Shown here: positions 1 through 6,249 of the stretch, in pieces
Position numbering within the stretch: position 1 is the first letter of the stretch
How the letters are laid out: each line of letters starts with the position of its first letter
Assembly: GCA_028748945.1 (NCBI GenBank)
Contig: JAQTOL010000077.1
Span: 1 to 10,185, forward strand
DNA from: Paludibacter sp.
GTDB lineage: Bacteria > Bacteroidota > Bacteroidia > Bacteroidales > Paludibacteraceae
DNA length: 10,185 nt
Direction: 5' to 3'
Notes under the pieces: model-generated
The model's database searches: none
What the model saw: only the letters and a program-made list of their open reading frames with translations
What the model was told of the DNA's origin: nothing
Translations under genes and position numbers: made by a program

Positions 1-813
1 CGGAATGCGCTGGAACGAAAAAACCTGGTAACGGAAACCAAAACGCTGAAAAAGAAAGTCGCGAAAAGACATCAAATGATTGGGACTTCAGCCATCATTG
101 AGAAAGTACGTAACATGATTGAACGTCTGGCTCCTACCGATGCCCGCGTTCTGATTACCGGAGATAATGGTACGGGAAAAGAAATTGTAGCCAGGTTACT
201 CTTTGAACAAAGCAACCGTACCGATGCACCCTTTGTGGAAGTGAATTGTGCGGCCATCCCATCGGAATTGATCGAGAGCGAACTTTTCGGACATGAAAAA
301 GGATCTTTTACTTCGGCAATTAAACAACGCATTGGAAAATTTGAACAAGCCGATGGCGGCACTATTTTTCTCGACGAAATAGGCGATATGAGTCTTTCTG
401 CGCAAACCAAGGTACTTCGTGTATTGCAGGAAAGTGAACTGACCCGCGTGGGTAGTGATAAAAGCATCAAGGTAAATGTGCGCGTAATTGCTGCTACCAA
501 TAAAAATCTGAAAAAGGAAATTGAATCGGGAAACTTCAGGGAGGATTTATTTCATCGTTTGAATGTAATTCCGATTCATGTGCCAAAATTGGATGAACGG
601 AAAGAAGATATTCCTTTGCTGGTTTCTCATTTTTGTGAACTGATTTGTGGAGAACAGGGAATTCAGTCAAAACAATTTGAGACCAAAGCCATCGAATGCC
701 TGCAAACCCGCTCATGGACCGGTAATATACGGGAATTACGAAATGTGGTGGAACGATTAATCATTTTGGGTGGCACGATTATCACCAAAGAAGATATTGA
801 TCAATTTGCCTGA
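1..813 (+). CDS. Sigma-54-type AAA+ response regulator (NtrC/NtrX-like), 5' end outside window
   Basis: The frame is open from base 1, so the first ATG at 76 is internal and the start lies upstream; 270 residues are visible. The first ~25 residues (RNALERKNLVTETK...) resemble the linker that follows a receiver domain, so an N-terminal phospho-acceptor domain is inferred off the edge. A full AAA+ sigma-54 activation module follows: Walker A GDNGTGKE (160-183), the L1 loop GSFTSA (301-318) in place of the usual GAFTGA, Walker B FLDE (367-378), sensor I VRVIAATN, the arginine-finger region FREDLFHRL (535-561) and sensor II GNIRELRN (721-744). The protein ends at DIDQFA, right after the AAA+ lid, so it has no C-terminal Fis-type helix-turn-helix. 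I recall Bacteroidota relatives with the same GSFTSA loop and no DNA-binding domain, so this is probably a family trait and not a truncation. Target genes are unknown. It converges on ackA. Confidence 0.9.
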   Translation, partial: RNALERKNLVTETKTLKKKVAKRHQMIGTSAIIEKVRNMIERLAPTDARVLITGDNGTGKEIVARLLFEQSNRTDAPFVEVNCAAIPSELIESELFGHEKGSFTSAIKQRIGKFEQADGGTIFLDEIGDMSLSAQTKVLRVLQESELTRVGSDKSIKVNVRVIAATNKNLKKEIESGNFREDLFHRLNVIPIHVPKLDERKEDIPLLVSHFCELICGEQGIQSKQFETKAIECLQTRSWTGNIRELRNVVERLIILGGTIITKEDIDQFA

Positions 814-848
814 TTATCAATAATATCAGAAACAATAAAATTAAAAGA

Positions 849-886
849 AAAAGAGACTGTCAAAAATGAAATTGACAGTCTCTTTT
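849..886. terminator. Bidirectional intrinsic terminator
   Basis: A perfect 14-bp inverted repeat, AAAAGAGACTGTCA (849-862) and TGACAGTCTCTTTT (873-886), encloses a 10-nt loop. Both strands end in a U-run, so it can end the regulator transcript (stop at 813) from the left and the pta operon transcript (ackA stop at 906) from the right. No other gene-sized element lies between these two convergent genes. Confidence 0.9.
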
Positions 887-905
887 ATAATAATGAAGAT
901 GTATT

Positions 906-2108
906 CTATTGTTGCAGGACTATTTCCAATGTATCCGAAGCAATCATAAATTCTTCATCGGTAGGAATAACAACCACCTTTACTGTAGAATCCGGGGTGC
1001 TGAGTAAAACCTCTTTTCCACGTGAATTTGCATTTAATTCGTTATCGATTTTCACGCCCATAAAACCTAAACTATCACACACAACCTGACGTGTTCCGGT
1101 TTGATTTTCACCTACTCCACCGGTAAAAATGATAACATCCACACCACCTAAAGCAGCGGCATACGATCCAATGTATTTTTTTATCCGGTATTCGTACATG
1201 TCTAAGGCCAGTTTGGCCCGTTTGTTTCCTTCGGCAATTGCATTTTCTATATCACGCATATCTGACGATATTCCGGATATACCTAACACACCACTGTGTT
1301 TATTAAACAAGGTTGAAACAGAAGCGGAACCAATCATTTCTTTTTCCATCAAAAATGTAACCACTCCTAAATCCACATCACCTGATCGGGTTCCCATCAT
1401 CAAACCTTCGATTGGAGTGAATCCCATGGAAGTATCCACTGACTTTCCATTTTCTATTGCACAAACAGATGCACCGTTTCCAATGTGAGCACTAATGATC
1501 CGGGTTTTTTTATAATCCAAACCTAAAAATTCACAGGCACGTTTCGAAACATAGCGATGACTTGTACCGTGAAAACCATATCGACGAATACCGTATTTCG
1601 TATACAACGAATAGGGAATGCCGTACATATAAGCATAATCCGGCATTGTTTGATGAAAAGCTGTATCGAAAACGGCTATCTGAGGCACCGAGGGCAGCAA
1701 TTCGTCAATAGCACGTATACCGGCTAAATTTGGCGGATTATGCAGTGGAGCAATATCAATACACTCTTCGATCATACGAATTACCTCATCGGTGATCAAT
1801 ACACTGGAATTAAATTTTTCACCTCCATGTACCACACGATGACCAACCGCATCAATTTCTTCCAATGATTTGATTGATCCGTGCTTTTCACTTGTAAGTA
1901 CACCTAAAATATATTCTATTGCAAGTTGATGTTCAAGGATTTCACCTTTAAGAATCACTTTTTTCCCGTCGCGACGAATGTGTTTAAGAAAAGAACCTTT
2001 CATGCCTATTTTTTCAACACCACCGGTTCCCAATTCCTCATTGGTCTCCATATCGAGCAACTTATATTTCACAGAAGAACTTCCGCAGTTTAAAACTAAT
2101 ATTTTCAT
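906..2108 (-). CDS. ackA: Acetate kinase
   Basis: Interconverts acetyl phosphate + ADP and acetate + ATP in the cytoplasm, the ATP-yielding last step of acetate formation. At 400 aa it has the normal family length. The ASKHA signatures are complete: MKILVLNCGSSSVK at the N terminus (N7, S10-S12), GHRVVHGGEKF with R91, FDTAFHQTMP with D148, RYGFHGTSHRYV with H180, HIGNGASV at 208-215, MGTRSGDVD with R241, FTGGVGENQ at 328-336, and a C-terminal TDEE (E385/E386) for the metal-binding acid. These match the numbering of the well-studied Methanosarcina enzyme almost residue for residue. The ATG at 2108 follows a strong Shine-Dalgarno. It is the last gene of the pta operon, 13 nt after the dehydrogenase, and stops with TAG just before the shared terminator. 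Confidence 0.98.
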   Translation of the reverse strand: MKILVLNCGSSSVKYKLLDMETNEELGTGGVEKIGMKGSFLKHIRRDGKKVILKGEILEHQLAIEYILGVLTSEKHGSIKSLEEIDAVGHRVVHGGEKFNSSVLITDEVIRMIEECIDIAPLHNPPNLAGIRAIDELLPSVPQIAVFDTAFHQTMPDYAYMYGIPYSLYTKYGIRRYGFHGTSHRYVSKRACEFLGLDYKKTRIISAHIGNGASVCAIENGKSVDTSMGFTPIEGLMMGTRSGDVDLGVVTFLMEKEMIGSASVSTLFNKHSGVLGISGISSDMRDIENAIAEGNKRAKLALDMYEYRIKKYIGSYAAALGGVDVIIFTGGVGENQTGTRQVVCDSLGFMGVKIDNELNANSRGKEVLLSTPDSTVKVVVIPTDEEFMIASDTLEIVLQQ

Positions 2109-2116
2109 GTTTTGGT

Positions 2117-2123
2117 CCTCCTT
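2117..2123 (-). promoter_or_regulatory. Strong Shine-Dalgarno of ackA
   Basis: On the minus strand AAGGAGG lies 8 nt before the ackA ATG and overlaps the TAA stop of the upstream dehydrogenase gene (2122-2124). It fixes the ackA start. It stands out because none of the other starts here has a comparable ribosome binding site: the leaders of pta, the dehydrogenase gene, hutI and ftcD are A/T-rich with none. Confidence 0.85.
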
Positions 2124-3078
2124 ATTTTATTAAATTTCCTGATGCATCGTAAACATAAAATCCCTTACCTGAACTTACCCCAAAATGTTTTGCCCGGTAA
2201 AGACGTAATAAAATGGGTGATGGTTTGTATTTAAGACTTCCATATTCGTCCCAAAGGTTTTCGAGTAGACGAACAATTTTTTCAATTCCCATTTGATCAG
2301 CCGTACGGAAGACACCCTGACGGTGTCCGAAACCAATCGTCAGTACCCGGTCAATGTCTTCAACAGATGAAATACCTTCCATTAAAATTCCACAGGCTTC
2401 GTTCAATTGAATAAGAAACAAACGAATACTCACCAAACCGGAAGATTCTGTTACCGGAATATATTGATGATTAATCAATTTGGCAAACTGACAAACCTTC
2501 TCATAGGTTTCAACAGATGTGTTTAATCCGGGAACAATTTCAATAATTTGTGAATCGGGAATATTCGACAAAAAATGTAACCCGATACAACGTTCGGTAT
2601 GTACAAGTTCGGATGCCAGGTCGGTAACAATTACTGTAGACACATTTGAAGCAATAATCGCGGTTGGCGACAATACTCTTTCCAACTCAACAAAAACTTC
2701 TTTTCTGTGTTTTACACGTCTTTCACCCGTTTTGTCATTGTATCGAATCGCCTCTATTACAAAGTCACAACCGGTGAAATCTTCGTATTTGGTCGTACCT
2801 TTTATACGCGACATAATTGCCTTTTTTTCATTGCCTGTCAAACCCCAATTCTGGATCTTTTTGTCAAGCTTGCCTTCAATTCGATCAAAGGAGTTTGCAA
2901 TATTTTCTTCGTCGGGTTCTAAAAAAACCACTTCCATTCCATTCAGCGCCGCCGTAGTGGCAATCACGCTTCCTTCATTACCGCAACCCACTACGCCAAT
3001 TCGAGAGAACAAGGTGCGTTTGCGGTTACGTTTACTTAATCCGTAGCGTTCAATAGCTTCAATAATTTCTTCAGCCAT
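2122..3078 (-). CDS. 3-hydroxyacyl-CoA dehydrogenase family protein
   Basis: 318 aa with the two-domain layout of NAD-dependent 3-hydroxyacyl-CoA dehydrogenases. An N-terminal Rossmann fold starts with RIGVVGCGNEGS (GxGxxG at G31/G33/G36) and an acidic E54 after the second strand. VIEAI is at 107-111, ASNVSTVIVTDLA at 143-155, and GLHFLSNIPDSQIIEIV carries the catalytic His168 and Glu180. The C-terminal helical domain runs from about 211 and ends in SGKGFYVYD. Two features are atypical. The usual PGFxVNR motif reads SGLVSIR (213-219), so the conserved active-site Asn is Ile218. A short basic insertion (NDKTGERRVKHRK) follows the VIEA strand. Typical enzymes oxidise (S)-3-hydroxyacyl-CoA or reduce acetoacetyl-CoA in butyrate-type pathways, but no thiolase, crotonase or acyl-CoA dehydrogenase is nearby. 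The substrate is unknown; placement between pta and ackA suggests a fermentation role. A 40-residue-scale fusion or frameshift is not seen. Confidence 0.88.
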   Translation of the reverse strand: MAEEIIEAIERYGLSKRNRKRTLFSRIGVVGCGNEGSVIATTAALNGMEVVFLEPDEENIANSFDRIEGKLDKKIQNWGLTGNEKKAIMSRIKGTTKYEDFTGCDFVIEAIRYNDKTGERRVKHRKEVFVELERVLSPTAIIASNVSTVIVTDLASELVHTERCIGLHFLSNIPDSQIIEIVPGLNTSVETYEKVCQFAKLINHQYIPVTESSGLVSIRLFLIQLNEACGILMEGISSVEDIDRVLTIGFGHRQGVFRTADQMGIEKIVRLLENLWDEYGSLKYKPSPILLRLYRAKHFGVSSGKGFYVYDASGNLIK

Positions 3079-3080
3079 AA

Positions 3081-3090
3081 TTTTTTTTTT
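3081..3090 (-). repeat. A10 homopolymer in the leader of the dehydrogenase gene
   Basis: Ten consecutive T on the plus strand (A on the coding strand) lie two bases upstream of the dehydrogenase ATG. There is no Shine-Dalgarno, so this A-rich stretch probably serves as the translation-enhancing leader common in Bacteroidota. Runs this long are prone to slippage. Confidence 0.8.
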
Positions 3091-3163
3091 AATGCATAAT
3101 TAATAATTCAGAATGCATAATTCTCACTTCAAAAATGCATTCTTCAATTATGAATTATGCATT
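3091..3163. repeat. Imperfect AT-rich inverted repeat between pta and the dehydrogenase gene
   Basis: The left arm (3091-3118) and right arm (3135-3163) are reverse complements over about 28 positions, with two mismatches and one 1-nt bulge, around a 16-nt loop (3119-3134). Each arm carries AATGCATAATT at its outer end and GAATGCAT at its inner end. Further copies of the ATTATGAATT/GTGAATTA theme continue to 3178. It fills most of the 97-nt gap between the pta stop and the dehydrogenase start. There is no U-run on the minus strand directly after the stem that would make it a clear terminator, although the A10 tract follows. It may be an mRNA processing or stabilising hairpin, or a small palindromic repeat element. 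Confidence 0.75.
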
Positions 3164-3175
3164 ATGAATTGTGAA

Positions 3176-4177
3176 TTAATTTTTCATTGCCTGATTGGCC
3201 GTAATTGTAATCATCCTCACAATATCGTCAACCGAACAACCACGTGAAAGATCGTTGATTGGGGCTGCCATACCTTGTAAAATAGGACCAACAGCTTGTG
3301 CTCCTGAAAATCGTTCCACCATTTTGTAACCAATATTTCCGGCCTGTAAATCGGGGAAAACCAATACGTTGGCATGACCGGCAATTTTACTTCCGGGAGC
3401 TTTGCTTTGTCCGATTGATGGGACTAAAGCCGCGTCGGCCTGTAATTCACCGTCAATCAATAAATCCGGTGCCATTTCTTTTGCAATCCGGGTTGCTTCC
3501 ACAACTTTATCAACCAGTTCATGTTTGGCACTTCCTTTCGATGAGAAGCTCAGCATGGCCACACGAGGTTCATATCCACAAATTACACGGGCAGTATTCG
3601 CAGTACTGACTGCAATTTGTGCCAACTCTTCAGCACTTGGGTTTGGATTTACGGCACAATCGGCAAAAACCAACAACCCGTTTTCACCATATTGTGGTGT
3701 GGGGGTAAACATCAACAATGCACCTGAAACAACCGAGATGCCGGGTAGTGTTTTTACAATCTGAAATGCCGGACGCAACACATTTCCGGTTGTATTTCTT
3801 GCTCCGGCCAACTCTCCATCGGCATCACCGTTTTTTATCATCAGGCACCCCAGATACAAAGGATCTTTCGATAATCTTGATGCCTCTTCCAATGTCAGAC
3901 CTTTACTTTTACGCAGTTCAAAAAGCAGATTGGTGTATTCACTCATCCGGACATCCTTTTCGGGATCTACTATTGTAGCTTCCGAAATATGAGTCAATTT
4001 GTTCTCTGCTGCCAGATTCTTAATTTCCGCCTCATTCCCAATGAGTATAAGTTTTGCTGCCTTTTCTTTCAGAATAATATCTGCCGCTTTCAGTGTGCGG
4101 ATTTCTGTCCCTTCGGGCAAGACAATTCGTTGTAAATTTGCCTTGGCACGATTCATAATTTGTTCAAGTAATTCCAT
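3176..4177 (-). CDS. pta: Phosphate acetyltransferase
   Basis: Converts acetyl-CoA + phosphate to acetyl phosphate + CoA, feeding AckA. From the chosen start ([12 protein letters not shown]) it has 333 aa, the usual length of the short, single-domain bacterial Pta. Conserved blocks are [16 protein letters not shown] near the N terminus, [96 protein letters not shown] and [24 protein letters not shown]; the last holds the S-R-G-C and Asp residues of the active site. The frame stays open upstream to an ATG at 4252, but that codon lies upstream of the expected transcription start and adds 25 residues with no family similarity, so 4177 is preferred. No N-terminal regulatory (DRTGG-like) domain is present. 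It is the first gene of the operon pta, dehydrogenase, ackA. Confidence 0.97.
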   Translation of the reverse strand: MELLEQIMNRAKANLQRIVLPEGTEIRTLKAADIILKEKAAKLILIGNEAEIKNLAAENKLTHISEATIVDPEKDVRMSEYTNLLFELRKSKGLTLEEASRLSKDPLYLGCLMIKNGDADGELAGARNTTGNVLRPAFQIVKTLPGISVVSGALLMFTPTPQYGENGLLVFADCAVNPNPSAEELAQIAVSTANTARVICGYEPRVAMLSFSSKGSAKHELVDKVVEATRIAKEMAPDLLIDGELQADAALVPSIGQSKAPGSKIAGHANVLVFPDLQAGNIGYKMVERFSGAQAVGPILQGMAAPINDLSRGCSVDDIVRMITITANQAMKN

Positions 4178-4241
4178 TTTGTAAAAAATATAGTAAGTAA
4201 TATTCGGCGAGAGGCAATTGTCTTCGGGCTGAAAAGCGGTG

Positions 4242-4271
4242 CAAAGATACATCTATTTCATAAAGTTGCAA
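4242..4271 (-). promoter_or_regulatory. Bacteroidota-type promoter of the pta operon
   Basis: On the minus strand a -33 element TTG (4271-4269) is followed by a 19-nt spacer and a -7 element TATCTTTG (4249-4242), an exact match to the TAnnTTTG consensus of the Bacteroidota housekeeping sigma factor at the preferred spacing. Transcription would start a few bases downstream, near 4236, giving a leader of roughly 60 nt before the pta ATG at 4177. Confidence 0.85.
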
Positions 4272-4384
4272 TGTAGAGATGGCAATTTTATAATATGTTT
4301 ATTTTTATACCTGAAAACAAAGATATTAAACATCCGAAATAAAACGTGCTTAAAAGTAAAAAATATTTTTTATAAATCAATAAT

Positions 4385-4418
4385 TTTGAAACTGATATTT
4401 TAAATTACACTATATTTG
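4385..4418 (+). promoter_or_regulatory. Candidate promoter of the hut operon (distal)
   Basis: TTTG (4385-4388) and TATATTTG (4411-4418, an exact TAnnTTTG) are separated by 22 nt, within the range tolerated by Bacteroidota promoters though longer than the common 19. Use of this promoter would give hutH a leader of about 240 nt. Confidence 0.5.
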
Positions 4419-4606
4419 TACGGAAAAAATACATACTATTACGGGTCACCAAAATTGGAATAACTGAAATTGATTGTTTAGTTCCTTGAATTTGTTCTTT
4501 ATTGATTTTGTTTGTCCGGCACAAAACAAAGAAAGTATGAAATTAATAAATATTTCTTTGGGAGAATAAGCATTATTATTTTTTGGAGAAAAATGTTTAA
4601 GAAACA

Positions 4607-4622
4607 ATGCATATATTTGCAT
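4607..4622 (+). promoter_or_regulatory. Candidate proximal -7 element of hut with overlapping inverted repeat
   Basis: A second TATATTTG (4612-4619) lies about 50 nt before the hutH ATG, but no TTG sits at the right distance upstream. It is embedded in ATGCA-TATATT-TGCAT (4607-4622), a 5-bp inverted repeat around the -7 box, which could be an operator or simply a chance A/T-rich palindrome. Confidence 0.3.
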
Positions 4623-4662
4623 AAAAATACCGAAATAATCTTGAATCAGGATCTCAATCATT

Positions 4663-6249
4663 ATGCAAAAACACAATTCGACAAAAGAATTTCGTTACGG
4701 CGAAGATACAATGACCATTGGCAGAGCACTTAACTTAGCCAGAGGATTTGAAACCGGAATTTTAACAAACACAGTCCGGGCCAAAGTACAGGAAAACAGG
4801 GAAGTCGTGGAACAAATTGTTCACAAGAAAAAAATTGTCTACGGCATCAACACAGGTTTCGGACCTTTATGTACGACCCTGATAGGCGAAGAAGATACAA
4901 AAAAACTGCAATATAATCTGTTGATGAGTCATAGTGTTGGCGTTGGAAATCTGATAGATAAAGAAATCGCCAAATTGATGATGATTCTCAAAGTTCATGC
5001 ACTTTGTAAAGGTTATTCGGGAATTGCCATGGAAACTATTGAGCGGATTTTATGGCACATCGAAAATAATGTAATTCCCGGTGTTCCGGAACAAGGTTCT
5101 GTGGGTGCTTCCGGTGATTTGGCTCCACTTTCCCACTTGTTTCTGCCTCTTATCGGAATGGGAAAAGTTTGGTTCGAAAACGAATTAAAGCCTGTGTCGG
5201 AAGTTTTGCAACAATTCAATATGCAGCCGGTTGATTTAGGTCCGAAAGAAGGGTTGGCACTGATAAACGGAACACAGTTTATGAGTGCGCATGCAGTCAT
5301 TTTGCTGGAAAAATTTCAAAACTGTCTGGATCATGCCGACATAATTGCTGCAATGAACCATGAAGCCATGATGGGTTCGGTCAAATGCTTTGACGAAGAA
5401 TTACATAATCTTCGCCCCTATTCCGGCAGCATTTACGTGGCGAAACGCATGCGAAAATTGCTTCATAATTCCGAAATTGTAGTGTCACATAAAAATTGTC
5501 TTCGGGTACAGGATCCGTATTCATTGCGTTGCATTCCGCAGGTTCACGGTGCTTCACGCAATGCCTGGTTACACCTGAAAGAAACAATCCTCATCGAAAT
5601 AAATTCTGTAACCGACAATCCCATTATTTTTTCAGAAGATAAAACCATTAGTGGCGGACATTTTCACGGACAACCCATTGCCATGCCAATCGATTATGCA
5701 GGACTGGCTGCAGCCGAACTGGGCAACATTGCCGATCGCAGGGTTTATTTATCCATGATGGAAAGTGTGCCCGGACTTCCCAAATTATTAATGAAACATA
5801 CCGGCTTGAATTCGGGGTTTATGATTTTACAATACAGCACGGCTGCTTTAGTCAGTGAAAATAAAACACTTTGTTTTCCGGCCAGTGCCGACAGCATTCC
5901 CACATCCCTCGGACAGGAAGATCACGTGAGCATGGGTTCCATTGGTGTTCGGAAAAGCCTGAGGATAGTGGAAAATCTGGAGAAAATTCTGGCAATCGAA
6001 ATGCTTACAGCTGCCCAGGGATTTGATTTCCGGAAACCGATGAAATCCGGTGTGCTGGTGGATGAAGCACATAGAATCATCCGCGAACAAATCACTTTTG
6101 CCGATACCGACCGCATTTTTTCAGAGGATATTGAAAAATCTATTGAACTTATCAAGTCAAAAAATATTATCAGTCAACTCAATGAAGTTGCTAAAAAACA
6201 TCACATCGATTTTAAAAACGAAGGACATGAATTATTCGGAATTTATTGA
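4663..6249 (+). CDS. hutH: Histidine ammonia-lyase
   Basis: Deaminates L-histidine to trans-urocanate and ammonia, the first step of histidine degradation, in the cytoplasm. At 528 aa it is slightly longer than the usual ~505-510. The MIO cofactor triad is A149-S150-G151 in [14 protein letters not shown]. The catalytic Tyr60 is in [10 protein letters not shown], and the substrate-pocket pair Ser89-His90 ([10 protein letters not shown]) is typical of histidine-specific members. Other family blocks are [44 protein letters not shown] and GQEDHVSMG. The start at 4663 has a weak AGGAT 10 nt upstream and places Tyr60 near its usual position (53 in Pseudomonas); an internal ATG at 4711 is possible but would give an unusually short N terminus. 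Tyrosine or phenylalanine lyase activity is the alternative for a MIO enzyme, but hutU and hutI downstream argue for histidine. Its last 23 nt overlap hutU. Confidence 0.96.
   Translation: MQKHNSTKEFRYGEDTMTIGRALNLARGFETGILTNTVRAKVQENREVVEQIVHKKKIVYGINTGFGPLCTTLIGEEDTKKLQYNLLMSHSVGVGNLIDKEIAKLMMILKVHALCKGYSGIAMETIERILWHIENNVIPGVPEQGSVGASGDLAPLSHLFLPLIGMGKVWFENELKPVSEVLQQFNMQPVDLGPKEGLALINGTQFMSAHAVILLEKFQNCLDHADIIAAMNHEAMMGSVKCFDEELHNLRPYSGSIYVAKRMRKLLHNSEIVVSHKNCLRVQDPYSLRCIPQVHGASRNAWLHLKETILIEINSVTDNPIIFSEDKTISGGHFHGQPIAMPIDYAGLAAAELGNIADRRVYLSMMESVPGLPKLLMKHTGLNSGFMILQYSTAALVSENKTLCFPASADSIPTSLGQEDHVSMGSIGVRKSLRIVENLEKILAIEMLTAAQGFDFRKPMKSGVLVDEAHRIIREQITFADTDRIFSEDIEKSIELIKSKNIISQLNEVAKKHHIDFKNEGHELFGIY

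Larger units (their letters stand above)
4272..4662. other. Divergent intergenic region between pta and hutH
   Basis: This A/T-rich stretch has no convincing gene; short open frames in it lack coding character. It holds plus-strand promoter candidates for hut (annotated separately) and an isolated minus-strand TATCTTTG at 4325-4318 without a good -33 partner. A weak hairpin lies at 4502-4529: TTTTGT 4506-4511 pairs with ACAAAA 4521-4526, and TTG pairs with CAA across a one-base bulge, with loop TTGTCCGGC. No riboswitch or tRNA was recognised. Confidence 0.6.

Noticed and set aside
3091..3178. Insertion sequence end or CRISPR-like array
   Set aside because: There is no transposase, no target-site duplication that I can see, and the repeat is a single palindrome without regular unit-spacer structure.
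1129..3764. Plus-strand open frames of 70-175 codons across the pta operon
   Set aside because: They lie antisense to well-conserved pta, dehydrogenase and ackA coding sequence and show no family similarity of their own.
4178..4252. Upstream start for pta at 4252 (358-aa product)
   Set aside because: The added 25 residues have no family similarity and this ATG lies upstream of the transcription start expected from the promoter at 4242-4271.
4318..4348. Second minus-strand promoter for pta (TATCTTTG at 4325-4318)
   Set aside because: The -7 match is perfect but there is no TTG at a suitable distance, and the downstream promoter at 4242-4271 is complete.
4420..4662. Histidine riboswitch or attenuator in the hut leader
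   Set aside because: No run of His codons, no terminator hairpin with U-tract and no known riboswitch core was seen; only a weak hairpin at 4502-4529.
4446..4733. Short open frames on both strands in the pta-hutH gap as small genes
   Set aside because: They are rich in Lys, Ile, Asn and Phe as expected from A/T-rich noncoding DNA, have no recognisable motif or ribosome site, and one runs into hutH in another frame.
6050..6226. Longer hutU starting inside hutH
   Set aside because: The extra residues are hutH read in another frame; MNYSEF at 6227 gives the expected urocanase N terminus and length.
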